64,000 nt of DNA from positions 14,517,501-14,581,500 of the forward strand of contig NC_132975.1 in assembly GCF_047496725.1 (NCBI RefSeq). Direction: 5' to 3'. Below, piece after piece: positions 37,035 through 50,746 of this stretch. The position numbers and the translations under genes are program-made. The notes beneath the pieces are model-generated. The model made no database searches. It saw only the letters and a program-made list of their open reading frames with translations, and was not told the DNA's origin. Origin of the DNA: Anoplolepis gracilipes (Eukaryota > Arthropoda > Insecta > Hymenoptera > Formicidae). Position 1 is the first letter of the stretch, and each line of letters begins with the position of its first letter.

Positions 37035-40000
37035 AAGTTTATAAGAGTTTGAATTAAAATATACATATATTAATTATCTAAAATTATTCTCTTTGTATAA
37101 ATTGTGATTTAAGAGAAAGCAGCGTCTACTAAAAAATACTTTATCAATTAAGTAATCGATCGTTATGCGATTTACGTATAGACGCGCGTACGCTGCGAAA
37201 ATATTCCAAACTATCTCGTGGAGGATTCGCTTCTATCTCTTTGGGAATCACAGAGTGTTTCTTCGCATTAAACCGAACTGTTATATGTGAACGCGTTTCC
37301 AGTCTAACCTATCCGCCCCCCTTCTTTTCTTCTTGAACCCCGTTTATTTCCCTCTTTTCCGCCGTTCCTTTTTTTTTTTTTCTTCGAGGTCTCTCAGACT
37401 TGCTTTTATTCCCTACCTTATCGGCTCAGATCTCATAAATTTCTCGGAAAACGCGATTAAGCGGCCCCCAGGCTTTCTCCCACTTCCCCCTGGCTCGGAT
37501 ACCATCTACCTCTACTCTTTACTCCGATCCCGAAGCCCCTCCGCGACCCTTCCAATCTAAGTATTCAAATGAGAGAACCAACTTGCACCCCTTGCGTCGT
37601 ACGCCGTATAGCTTTTTACAATCGCGAGGTCCTCCCCCGCATGCTCGTTACATTTCCTCCACGAGGGTAAGGGGGGCGACGAGGGAGAGAGACGCGGCTC
37701 GGTGCGGCTCGGCACGACGCGATGGTCGGTGGACCAGCTCGGAAACTTGCAAACGACGGAAAAGCAGCGGCGTACGTACATATTATTCGCGTGTAAAAAC
37801 GAGGAAAAACGAGAATCGTTGCGGTATCGCCAGGAATTTTTCTTATAAAGAGTCCACGCTGAAAAATTCCCACGTTCTTGCGCACGGAAAAAGAACGTGG
37901 AAAGTCAGAGAATTTTTTATCTTAAAGTAATGCAAGAGGACGAAAAGAAGTTATAAAGATTGAGTCCAGCCAACGACATGCGCGAGGAAATACCGTCATA
38001 ATGAAACTTTGTAAAAAAAAGAAAAAACAAAAGGAGTTGATAACAAGAGAGAGAGAGAGAGAAAGAGAGACTCTTTATCTTTATATTTTAATTTGTTTTC
38101 CATAATATTCGTGCAAACATTCAAAGATGAAATTTGATATTTAATATTAAACTTTCTTCCCCTGCGATGCGCAAAAATAGTTAAAATGTCCGATTTGGGA
38201 AAAAGATACTGGATTTGTTTTGCCAGTGATAGAATCAGTGACTCCGCCAACCTCCGGGAAGTCTGGCAGTCGAATGGAGAAAGACGGAGATCTTATCTAA
38301 ATGAACTGCCGGCGTCGTAACTTCGTACATACTCCGGTTAAACGGTCGCGGAACGACGTGGAAATGTTCCGTTTTCCCTGAGAAAAGTATAATTGGACCC
38401 GGATGTAAAATGAGAAAGTCAAACTGCACATCGTTCCCGAAAACGAGATCTGATAATTCCTCGAGATATTAGGATGTACACTTATACGCCATTAGGGAAA
38501 TACCGCTAGATACGGAGCGAATAAACGTACAAACAGTTTCTTAAAACGAGGATACCGAGAGATTAGGTCGTTGGAGGAAATCGGAACATTTTGTAAAAGG
38601 AGCGCGCGCGTAGTTCCGGTGCGCTAAACTCCCCCCTCCCCCCCCCCCTTCCCCCGTTGAAAGCAATGCCGCGCGCGGTAAAATAATATTCTTTCATACA
38701 TCAATCTGCAGTAAAGTAAATCCTCTCGAGACCCCTCTCCCTTTCCCCCCTCCCTCCCCCTCCCTCTCCCCCTCCCCACCCCCTATGTATCGTGTGACGG
38801 ATATTCAGCGCTCCCGCGAGGAGAGTGAGGTAAGACGCGCGGAGTGAGAATATCGGATTTACGTACACTATGCAACTCGTCCCTTTTACCTGTCGTCTCT
38901 TCGTCGTAAAGGCTCCCTTTCCGACGTCTCCAAACGCGATTTTCACCTTTTGTTTCGCGGCGCGATGACGGACTTCGCGTCGAAATCTAATACCTCGCAT
39001 TGCGGATACAGCCGATGTTTTAACGTTCTCCAAAGATTACGTTGTGAAATGCTATTCTTCAGTACTAAGTGATGTTTTACCGTAAAAAAAAAAAAAAAAG
39101 TGTGAAGTCCGCCTAATTTGAAATCCTTTTTTCACGAAAAAAAAAAAAAAAAAAAAAAAAAAACAGAAGTTTAAGAAATTTGATATTAAAATTCAGATAA
39201 AAATCACTATTAATAATAAACATATTAATAAACGTTTGACATATGTATAATAGTTTTAGCGGGAGCGTTGATATGCATATTTCAAATACAGACAGTTAAA
39301 AATAGCTATTTAGATAGGTTAAATAAAATTATAAATTATTTGAAACTTTAATTCCTTTTCTGTAAAACGGATAAAAAAATGCAGGAAATATTTATTTAAA
39401 ACACAGATATTAAAAAAATTAACTGAAATAATAGTTTTAAAATAATTATTACAAAAACATACACACATTATTTCAAATAATGTTTTCAAACTTATATTGA
39501 TTATTTCAAGTATTTTATTTCTTGCATTATTTCACAGAAAAAATAAGAAGAATAAAAAGAAAATTAGAAAAGTAACCAAACAAATAAAGACATATTTTTA
39601 CATTAACCATTATTTAATACAATCCAATTTATAAATGTAACTGATTTGGGAAAAATGATTGATAAATATAATTTAATTATAAACCCTTAAAAAGCACGTC
39701 GCAGAGATGTAAAAAGTAAAAAGACAAATAAATAAAACAAAATATTCCTGAAAATAGTATTCGAAATATTTTACTATTTAACACGATGTGAGAGAAATAA
39801 TTATTTCAAAGGATTATTTAAAGTTTCTGATAAGAATGAAATATTTATTTTTGATTCGTAAATAATTAAAAAAAAAAAAAAGTTCAAATAAAATTGCAAT
39901 TAATTAAATATGCAAATAAATTATTATTTCACATTAGTCATTTCCGTAATTTGGTAGAAAAAATAGAGTGCCCGTAAACGAAAAATTTATTTAAACACAT

Positions 40001-40321
40001 CCTCGTCATCTTTTCATCAGGAGCAATTATATGAAAATCATAAATTTATCATGTATTAGAACTTTCCCGTGTTCCCAGAATATATGCATTTACAAGTTGA
40101 TGTAATCGATTATGTAAATGAATTCACGTTAAGAATTTATCTTTTCTTAATTATACGTAACATTAATTTTTCAATTTCCTATAAATAATACTTGACATAT
40201 TACATATTAACATAAAACGTGGTATCTATGAAATCGATTGTATTAATTAAAAATTGTAAAAGTTTAATGGATGGTGTTGCATGCCATAGTATTACGTCCA
40301 ATGGATCAATCGTTGCAGCAG
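37035..40321. other. No gene seen
   Basis: A GC-rich island covers 37150-37990. Another covers 38220-39050, with poly-C/CT runs at 38630-38785. Poly-A tracts lie near 39085 and at 39137-39163. From 39170 to 40250 the sequence is very AT-rich. Confidence 0.5.
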
Positions 40322-40717
40322 TTAACCGATCTTAATTTCCTGTGCGTCTTTATAGCCGTGAAAGTTATTATTATTCCTCGCAATATATAGACGATACTCT
40401 TGGGCATGTCTCGTGAAACTTTGCACGGTTCCACAAAGAGTCGTAAAGTTTAATAAGTATTCCTTAAATGCGTTTTTTGAATCGGTAAACTGATAACGAA
40501 GCCATTCGAATAATAATGATATATACGCGAGGACAACGCGTTTACCTCCCGCTTCTGCGTAGGAAGAAAGATCATCGGCGTAACTGCCTGCTGAGAATTT
40601 TACGACTACGCACACGATCTTTATGGTACACGTTGATTTATATGGCAGATTCGTGAAAAGGTAGAAAATCCACAAAACCGACATGCTACAAAATTTATCA
40701 GAACACCGGATTTTCAT
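40322..40717 (-). CDS. Unrecognised 131-codon open frame, possibly a nested orphan gene
   Basis: Seen: an uninterrupted ATG-to-stop frame of 131 codons in a local patch with more GC than its very AT-rich flanks. The first 40 or so residues are hydrophobic and cysteine-containing (an inner start at residue 13 gives MSVLWIFYLFTNL). The middle is mixed and charged, with GGKRVVLAYISLLFEWLRYQF, and the tail is polar (NNNNFHGYKD, EIKIG). A long frame in AT-rich DNA is less likely by chance than in the GC-rich islands. Against it: I recognise no family, and no clear promoter, splice partner or poly-A signal stands out. It lies inside the presumed upstream intron of the Ig gene on the same strand. 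It could equally be chance or an old gene fragment. Confidence 0.2.
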   Translation of the reverse strand: MKIRCSDKFCSMSVLWIFYLFTNLPYKSTCTIKIVCVVVKFSAGSYADDLSSYAEAGGKRVVLAYISLLFEWLRYQFTDSKNAFKEYLLNFTTLCGTVQSFTRHAQEYRLYIARNNNNFHGYKDAQEIKIG

Positions 40718-43184
40718 ACGTTATTGACAGTATATCATCGCATTCTACTCTTTGAAAAATTGGATGCAATATATTTATACGTATTACTTATACACAGAAT
40801 AGAATATAAAAATTGTCTTTATAAAAAGTTATAATTAAATAATTAAGCTCAGAAAAGAAAAATTGTTAAATAGAATTATATAAGGTGTAAAACATAAATC
40901 ACGAACCTATATTTGTTATCTAATTGGCTTTACCTTCGCAAGTAAATGAAACAGCAGCAATTTTCCATTTCAGTCTTTGTTAATTGCAATTAGCATTATC
41001 AATACATTCTTCACTTATGTCGACCATAAAATCGTCAAATTGTATCGAATAGAGCGAAAAATGTAAAAATGCTCGAAATCGAAAATTGCCCTCGAAAATG
41101 GAAAAGCGGAAGCAACGGCGCGGAATCTGCGTATGGAGGGAGGTTGAGCCCTCGGCGTGTTTTCTGGTCACATATTTGTAAAGTACCCGGCAGCCAGAGC
41201 CGCTCTATTCATTTCTGTCTGTACGACGGACGTTCTGGATCCCGGTGGCATGCTGCTCGCATAAATTCCGACTACGCAGCATATGAAAGAAAAAAGATTT
41301 CCGCCTGCGGCACGCATAGTGGATGATGGTAGGATCCTGTTGGTAGAGACAGAAGTATATAGTCGGGAAAGGATATCACGAGAGGAGAATCCAGAGTGAA
41401 TCAGTCTTAGGAGTTACCTCTCCGAGGAAACGAATGTTATCTCATTCATTGTTAACTTCAAATATGTTCAAGTCAGGCCAAGATAAACTCGCTGAATAAT
41501 GACATTCAGAATTCGTGATTAATAGTAACAATTTGTTTAACCGGAAAAAGAAGCCCCTAAAAATTTAGCATTTTTCTTTTCCGACTGATTTTTAGAGGAC
41601 ATATTTTATATGTACATATAATTTAATTTCATATTCTACAATATAAATCATTTCAAGTTACACCTTGTCAAACATTAAACGTTAATTATTTTAAAAAAAT
41701 TCTCTATATATCATTGTTTATTTCTTTCTAAAATAATGCATTTAAAAACTTGTATATATATATATATATTCAATTCGCGATCATGAATTCTTCTTCTGTT
41801 TGCTGTGCATCCTTTCACTAGATCAAATTTAAGTTCTGAGCAACACTTATCCTAGGGAGCGGAGGCGCAACGTGAGGCGAATCCTCATACACAGAAATAC
41901 GCGAAATACACAGTAGAGAGGAATACTCAGAGTTGGGTCAATTCTGGCACAAGACATAGAAGAGAAGATTTTCTTATTCCGCTGATATCCTCGCGTGTCA
42001 GATGCGATGTCGGATCTTTTTAATCTTAAATATCGAGAACACTATCGCTATTTTTCTCTTTCGCACGACGGTATAACGATGATCTGACAATGAGATACCT
42101 GAATGCCTTTGCAGAACTACTTTGACCGTCAAATTTAATTTTCATGAACATCTTGACGCTTTGAAGGCTCGTAATCCATCTGAATCTACGAATAAACTTG
42201 CTCCGTACGTCTAAAAGCTTATGTGTAGAATCGATACATTTTCCTTCATTCTATGGTCATAATAGAAAAATTGATAAATGGGAAAAATATTTAATAAATA
42301 ATAAAAAGTAATTTCAAGATTAATAAAAATCTGTAAAATTAAATACAAATTGAAAATAGATAACAAGACTAACTGGATCATTACGTCAAATTTAATAAGC
42401 GTCTATATAAATTTTAAATATAAGCATACACGTCTGTTAATGCAAAATGGATCAAATAAATATGTAATTAGTCGAATCACACGATTGTACGAGATTACAT
42501 GCGGCGAAACGTTAAAAATAAAGTGGCCGACAAAGAGCTCGCGTGACCAGAGCGTGAACAAAATACGAAATAAAACGTTTCCGAATGGAATGTAGCGCGA
42601 CAATTTTCAACGATTATTCGAAATTGTATCTAGACGAGTGATACAAATATTCCATGAAAGTGACGCGACATATTTCCTCTCGTTTTGTTGCCGCCGCCGT
42701 CAACGAAGTTTGCGTTCCACATTTTTTTCCCCTGCGCTTCTCCTGCGAGAGTTCAGTTCCGTCCAGCTATCCATCCAATATCATTCAATTGCGGAAAATG
42801 CCGAACACGTGGCTGACCGCATATATCATCGATACAAACGCGAGCCAAATTACGAAAATTCAAAAAGCAATACAACACTTTGGGCGCTGTGATACGCGCT
42901 ATTATTTCAGGCGTAAAGAGAACGAAATGGTCAGGATAGCGTCCATCACTTTCCACGGACAAAGATGGAACGTGTTTAATGATAGCAACCGATCGGCCGA
43001 GCGATAATCTAATCGTTACCTGTGTCGACTATTACATAGAATGACAGTTTCCATGATTAATTGCATGCTATGCAGTGCTACATTCACTTGATGTCACGTA
43101 ACTGGATCAAAATGCACTTTATATCGAAATGTTTCGAAAATTAATGAAAAATTATATAATATGTCTACATCTATATATGTTTAA

Positions 43185-43188
<4 letters not shown>
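40718..43188. other. No gene seen
   Basis: GC-richer islands at 41050-41350 and 42600-43015, with AT-rich DNA between. A weak hairpin (CCGGAAAAAGAA / TTCTTTTCCG) is near 41540-41585. Confidence 0.5.

Positions 43189-43220
<32 letters not shown>
43189..43220. repeat. (AT)n microsatellite
   Basis: About 16 AT units, followed by further AT-rich sequence and a small hairpin GCTACAC/GTGTAGC at 43262-43278. Confidence 0.9.
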
Positions 43221-43223
<3 letters not shown>

Positions 43224-44367
43224 TTTATATATATATATTTATAATTATATATTCAGAGGACGCTACACAAAGTGTAGCACTTATAATATTTTTTTAATTC
43301 TTTATGATACTCTAACGATTAGATAATTGTTTCACAATCTGTGATAAATAAAAAAAATAACGTTATATTATATGGATGTCAAAAGTACCCGTAAAGAAAG
43401 TTCGCAATCTGTTATCACGTATGTCTCGGTAAATCATACGGATCATTCGAGTAAATCCATTTGACCACCCGTCCTTCGTGAGAGAAAAACGTTAAGATAT
43501 TTCTCTCGCGAATGTAAACGTCGATAACAGAACAACTGAAGATTGCACTCTTTGCCGTTTATCCGACGATATTATTCGTGTATTACGAGAAATACATTCG
43601 TTCTTAAGAAGACTGATTTTTTTCTAACGTACGCTTTACCTTCTTTGTTATCGATATTAAATCTAAAAATATCTAATCTCATATCATAAAACAATTCTAT
43701 AAAAGGAAGCATTATCTTCAATATAGATTTTATTCAGTAAAATCACATTTTTTTATTTTATATTCTCATATACCGTTATGTGAGGACATATATATAAAAT
43801 TTTTATACATAAAATTTTTTATTTAATATTTTTATCAAAACACATGATAGTATGTATCTCACGCCGAGTCACGCGTAGCAACAGTGATCGCGTGTATCAA
43901 ATTTAATGTTTTTAATTGCCGTCATAAAAAATTATTATTAATATCCAGATATTGTATCGAATAAATTAAAATTCAAAATTGTTTTTGTAAAAATTGTTAT
44001 AGTTATGTCAAATCTTTTTGAATAATAATTTTTTTTTATTTGTTATAGACGAGACTAAGTAATTTCTCTTTCTTTCTCGTTCTTATAATAATTTATTATT
44101 AATAGTAAATTTTAATATTTTGAATTAATCAAATTTTTAAATGTCACGTACATATATTATGTAAGCGTTAGTTTTAATAAAAATTTAGATAGTTGATTAA
44201 CCATTTAAAAACGATTAAAGATTCTAACCATAAAATTGAATCTAAATTTATGTAAAAATATAAAGTTTTACTCCTGCATAATAAAAATTATTATCATAAT
44301 TTATTATCATTTTTTTTTTTTTTCGTTAAGATCATCAAAACTGCACACGCGCCAGTGTTTTCTTTTT

Positions 44368-44398
44368 CCCCCCCCAAAAAAAAAAAAAAAAAAAAAAA
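44368..44398. repeat. Poly-C/poly-A tract
   Basis: C8 directly followed by A23. Confidence 0.95.
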
Positions 44399-44519
44399 GG
44401 AATTAAACTTGCTGACGCATTTTTCTTCTCTTATTCGATTAGAAGAAATTACATATACCTACGTGAGCTCTCACGGGCTTTACAAACACCGTCACGAATG
44501 GCTCGCGAGTTTGAGTTGT

Positions 44520-44880
44520 TTGATTATCCAGAACGAATGACGCGAATATGCGCGCAGGGCACGAAATGAGCGCTCCGGAGAAATAACGGGCGGCCGGGAG
44601 GCGCGTTATAGTCGCGCGTGGCGATCGGCTACGGCAATTTGCGACAACTAATCTAAATTCAAATTGCCTCGAACAAAACTAATCTGGTGGTCACACCAGC
44701 GAGCGCCCGCACTCGCCGCTCCGCCACTCTTCTATGTGAAGTACCACGAGACCCGCCTCTCTCGCCCTTTCGTGCCCGTCATCCGAAACGTGTGCCCCAT
44801 CGCACACTGATGGACCACGAGTGACAATCGACCTGGTCAACTTGGTCAAAATCCGTCCGCGTAGATGCATACGAACGCTG
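44520..44880. promoter_or_regulatory. CpG-rich island with a Motif-1-like core-promoter word
   Basis: This block is among the richest in CpG in the window. It contains TGGTCACACCA at 44688-44698, one base from the fly Motif 1 consensus YGGTCACACTR bound by M1BP. It could be an alternative promoter or enhancer. No exon with a convincing start and donor was found on either side. Confidence 0.25.
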
Positions 44881-47800
44881 ATTCAGGAACCAGCAGATTC
44901 CAATTGTTTCATACGCGTATCCACATCGTACGCACGACATATCGAGAGAATAGGTCGGATAATAAACTTAATTATAAAAGCATAAAAAGTGATCACACAC
45001 CCGCAAAGCTTACATTTTCCTTTATATAATACCTTCGAAAGTGAGATTATTCCCCAGGGCAGTTTTTCCATCGTACGTTACGTGCAAGTAGGTATATATG
45101 TAATTTTTCATCATCGTCTTTAATATATTGCGAACGTGTCTGCATCCTGCGAAAGGATTTCTGATTACGAGACAAAAAATATGCTTGATGTATTTAGTCA
45201 TAGTCACACAATCTCATGTTGTATAAAAATCAAACAATTTGATTATATTTAAAGCAATTTTAAAATTAAATCAATTATTCCTATTCTTCTCTCTCGAATT
45301 AAATAAGATTGTCTTAATATTTTGAGACAAGAGTAACATATACAAATCTATAAGTTTACATATTCTTGCATAAGAATTTTCCAACAAAATTAAAATATTG
45401 TTTCTTCAATAATAAATATGATTGTCGCCATATTGATCCTAGTTTATGATAGATTGAAGAGTAATAGCGCATTAAATCGAGAAATCTTCTCTGTGAGCGT
45501 GAATATGTGAATAAATGACAATAGAAATTAACATAATTATCTTATTCAGACAAGGCGTTTGAATTCGCACTCGAACGTAAACCGAATGAATTAAAATTTC
45601 ACTTGTATTAACAAAATATATATAGAAATGATATTAAATATATATATATATATATGTAAAAGAGGAATTATAAAATTTTATATGTGCCGAGAGTTAATGA
45701 AAAATTCGATATATCAAGTAAAATTTTCAGTCTCAGCAATTATGTCATTCAATAAAGAAGTGTAGATTTTACTTGGTTCGCTGAGCAAGATTTTTCCAAG
45801 AAGATCGCGCTTAAATCACGACGTGAAAACTCGCCGAGCTGGCTGGCGGAACACATTATAAACGTGCCGTTCCACGGATATTTCGCATATTTCAGGAATT
45901 CCACTCAGAAGGGTTCGCGTTTGACGCATGACTCATCGCCTTGCGTAAAGAACATCGCTGTATTTTCAGCCATCCGCTAGGTGCATCACTCGATTAAGCT
46001 CAATCAAATAAACTGATTCTAAATAAACTATTGTAAAAACAAAAATATACCAATATATACCAATCTACTGAAAAATTGCAATAAATAGTTTCTACTCGGG
46101 TAAAGAATAACTTTGGATCAAACGTACGTAAAAATTAAAAGCAATCGGATCTTTATTACGATTATAGATGAAAATATATTTACATGAAATTGAATATCTG
46201 GTAATTAAATAATGTCGTGGAATTTTCATTCCGTTTTTGAACAAATCAAATGTATCGGTTTCGCTGCAAAGCGAGATTACGTCGATTCTTTTTAAATTCA
46301 AAGCTTTTTTGGCAAACACGCGCTTTTTAGTTGAAAAACAACGGTCGTGTCGCGTTGATAACCGAGCTTTCACGTGTTTCAATTTTCCGAGTACCATTGA
46401 AACACGCCTCCGAAAATCTCGGCGGAGCGAAAATTCCTCGCTGAAAAAACATTTCGACGTCAAGGTATTACGGCTTTAATCGTGAACTAGAGGTGATCGT
46501 GTTTTAGGTTTTAGGGGTCCCAGGGAGAGCCAAGGAAGGAAGGAACTTGTAAACCTGAAGAAGCAATATTGGCTCGATAGTGGTGGGAGTTACCGAGCCA
46601 CAATTCATTACGAAAATCGATTCGCCGGCAATAGTGGCTGATTGGAGGTGGTCACTAGTTTCATCTCCCCTCATTCCTTTCCCTTCTTACCGCTCTTTTT
46701 CCGCCCGCTCGTTTTCGTTTCAGCAATCACTCTCGTATCGCACGGTCGTTCTAATTCGCAGCAAACTCGTGTCGCGATCTCGCTTTTTAAAATTATCCGG
46801 GAAAAGGCCAAGAATATCTACGGTCCTTGCGCGATTCTGTGTGCAAATTTTTTTCATTCCCTTTTGAATCTATTATATCCATTGTCTTACAAGTTATGGA
46901 GACTTGAATACATCTTCGTGAATTGTGACTGAAAATTGCGGCAGAATTATTTTTAGTAGGAACAAAATTTGAAGAGAGAAAAATGTAGAAGTAAACATCA
47001 ATATTTTACATTACATATGAATATGATAATAAAACCAAGAGTGAAAGATAAGGACAAACTCTCGCAGTTCTGTTGAAAACTTTGGAAACTTTTGTAATTT
47101 GCAATGCCTGACGCGTTCAGGACCAAAATGCTGTAATAAAATTTCTTTGCTTTACTGTGCTCGCAATGATAATATGATTCACGAAACTTGTCGCGGCTTA
47201 ACTTTATGCGTAACATCGCAGAAACGCCTATACTTACTTTATGACAAACAGATAGCTACGAATGTTTTGTGTGTTTGATGGTTAGACTTTTACGACACTA
47301 GAAAATTTTATATTCGCGATTTATTTTCTTATATGTAATCCAATAAAAATTATATGGAATATTTATCAAAATTGTTATCAAATTTCCAGGCTTGTTCTGT
47401 ATTTTATAAAAATAAATGTCTATTTATTCATCAATGTTTTCCTTATTTTAAATGCAGTAGGATAATTATTATTTGATAAATTTTACCCATCTCACATTTT
47501 ACTAATTATAAGAAAAGATCAGCATTATATCTTCATGTTAAAAATTTCCCTCATCTCATGTATTCTCTTCATATATCTCCCTCTATGTCAACGATGAAAG
47601 AATAATACTAACTCTTTGTTCAAGCCAACTACATTGACTTTAAAAAAATTTTAGGGTTTTAAACTTTTTTATAAGCTGCTTCTATTCATATTCTTCATTC
47701 AACTTAATTAATTGTTATTCTCATTATAATAGAGAAAAAAAATTAATGCAATATAATAAATAGGCTACATAAACAATATAAATATGAAATTCTTGCATTT

Positions 47801-50698
47801 AATATTTACAATATTTATAATAATATAACCACTTGGGTATCAATGAACAGACGGTTATCGACGACGTGCGATATGGAAAAAAGTTAAATAATAAATATCA
47901 ATGCGCATTGTGACGAAGCAAAAAAGAAAAAAAAATCCCGTCTTCAAATCTGTCGGAAAGTTTCGCGACGCTAAGTGATGGAACAACAACGTGCACGAAT
48001 CAGGACAATAAAGGTCCACCCTGTCCGCGAGGGCTGCTATACGCGGCGCCTCACACCACGTGGCATTGTCCAGAGGCCAGGTATTTGTGATATTAAACTG
48101 TTTAATCACCGAACTATAGAAAAAGCGCGACTACGTCGTCGGTGACTCTCGCACGTATGTGTGCACGTGTGCACATGCGTGCGTAGCTGTGTGTGCACAT
48201 CGGTTCCCGCATAGCTCGTAAATCTCACCCATTCCGAGTTCTCTCCGCTCCCTCCTCCACCCTTTACTACCGTATACTATGGAGGAACGACGAACACGCT
48301 TATACACCGATACAACATGCTTGTCGTGGCCGGTGGGTGAGTGTACGAAACATTCGGTTGAATCGACGAGGAATAGAATGCATGGGAAGAGGAGTGAAAT
48401 CGGGAGAACAAGTTACGGAGGTGTGCGCCAAATCCTTCCACCCCTCTTTCTCCCTCAGTCTCGCGCGTTTCTATGACTGCTTTAATAAAAAGATTACGTA
48501 AATAGAAATCCTCTAACGACCTGTTCTCTCTAACTTGCCTTAAAATAAAATTAGCCCTACACCGAATCGACATGCGCTTCAAATGTGTTTCACATATAAT
48601 AATATATAACTTTTATCAATCTCATAATAATATGTGACTTTTTGATCTTTGCTGCTTTCCTTTCCAAAATTTTTTTGAGTGATGCTTTGATTGCGCAATT
48701 ATATTAATTAGAAAAGAAAAAACAAAAATTGCATTTATTATATTTTAATTACACGTAAACTAGAATTTATTTAAACGGTAAAAGATAGATTTTGAAATGA
48801 CCTTCTTCGTAAACTATTATTATTTATTCCATTAAATATTATATATGAGTTATAAGAGTATGATGCGAAATTAATGTGATTTTTATCACATTACGCGGAT
48901 CAATTTTTCGAGGGCAAATGGATTCATGATCGAGAAAAATTTGCGTCGACGAGTGTAAAGCTCATCGTTGTATTTTCATTATCGTTAATTGACTGCGACT
49001 CATAAACGTACAGCCGAACAGTCGAAAGAGAAAGAATTGGCGTTGGAAATCACGGAATAGAAGGAGAACGTAAATAAACGCGAATAGATTTCGGCACGGG
49101 ATTTGCAGGTCCGGGAGAGAAGCGGACAGTATATTGCACCGCTTGTTGCACCGCAACGAAACGCAATAACGTATCGGTGCACAAATGTCAGTACGGTTGT
49201 CTGTCGCGGCACATATACACCGCGGGCGAAGCTGTCGAGGACCGAAAGAATAACAACCATAATAGGCTCCTGAATTGTGTGGCGAACAATGGGCGAAATG
49301 AAAAACGATACGCTGCACCTATATAACGCTACTGTGTGCTTCTCTTTCTTTCCTTTATATTTTTTTCATGCGACTTATCCGCATGTTTCAATTAAAATTA
49401 ATTGTAATTTGTTCTTTTCTCACTAGATACAATAATGTTACAATAATATGATTTAGGAGAAGAAATATTCTCTCGGAATTACATAATGTAAAAAGTTTAA
49501 TATACGTATTAATGATAAGAAAATATATCTAAAATAATCTTGTGTAAAAGTGCGCGCGTTTACTTATGCATATACTATATTAATAATTCACCACACTCGT
49601 AATCTCGATATTTATCAGCCCGACAAACACGTATTTCGCTCGTTATTCAAAGTTCCGAAAAAGTCTAGCGAGAGATTTTCAACCGCGATAAAATAACATA
49701 CATATATTATCTGCGAGAATTTTGCCAGGCAAAATAAACCACCGAAGCTGGTATATCATCTCATCGTGCCGTGATATAAAGTTTAACTTTGTCTTCAAAT
49801 ATTTTTGATTATTATTTTAATTTGAGTATTATCACGTTCCACGCCCAAATTATCTTGTATTACGCTCGAGTTGTTCTATAAATTATCTTCTACAACGTAT
49901 GAATTATATTGGACAATAAACGATACAATCTGGCATACAAGCATTCCAGCTATGCCAAATTTTAAACCATAATATCAGTATTTTAATGTAATTTACCTAC
50001 ACTCTCAGATATTGCCGCAGAATTTTAAGTACTCATTATAAGAATTATTATATAGATTCCTGGAAATTGCAGCGAATAATAATACTATATTCATTATACT
50101 ATTTTGATTGAATAAATCAAATTTTATCGAGTTTGTTTAAAAATATACCGTCAGAATTTGTCAAAAATTTTTGATAATAAATGTATGTGAATCATTTTCT
50201 TAAAATGCATTATACATACTTATAATATATACACACATATGTTGAATTACTGTGTTATAAAATTAGATTACCAGATATGACGTAACTTTGATTGCGGTGT
50301 CTTCAAGTTCATTTAAAGCTCCACGACTCGTTTTGACACACACAATTTGACGTTTGCGCGGTATTTGAATTATTCATTCAACGTTGTTCGAACTTCTACA
50401 GGGTAAATGGCCGAAAAGTTATTTCACGGTATTATGCTATAGAATCGAGTAAAATATATACCCCGCGCCGTTAATTCTTCACGTCACCCAGAGTTTCTTC
50501 ACTTTCGAAGATTCTATTTTCGTAGAGATCCGAGGTCTCGTGGTCTTTATAGCACGCGTCGCGGGTTAAATCTCTTGGTGTGTACTACTCTTTAGCAGAA
50601 ACTCTTCGGGCTGGAAAGATTTAAAAAAAACTTTTCTCTCCCCCCCCCCTTTTTTTTAACCTCGACCGCTAAATAAGCTCCACTCACGCGACAATGGC
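44881..50698. other. No gene seen
   Basis: Alternates between GC-richer islands (45790-46000, 46260-46800, 47950-48560, 48900-49320, 50270-50700) and AT-rich DNA. A good donor-like GTAAGTATAG on the minus strand at about 47234 has no recognisable exon. Small inverted words AAGTAAAAT/ATTTTACTT lie at about 45716-45776. Confidence 0.5.
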
Positions 50699-50746
50699 GT
50701 AAAATTAATATAAACTTAATATAAAATTAATATAAAATTAATATAA
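50699..50746. repeat. 11-bp minisatellite (ATTAATATAAA)n
   Basis: Four near-identical 11-bp units. Confidence 0.85.

Noticed and set aside
39137..39163. Poly-A tract as a possible retroposon tail
   Set aside because: No recognisable SINE/LINE body or target duplication beside it; similar tracts at 54061 and 57890 also lack these.
46503..46525. TTTTAGGTTTTAGGGG, resembling telomeric TTAGG repeat
   Set aside because: Only two imperfect units; not a telomeric array.
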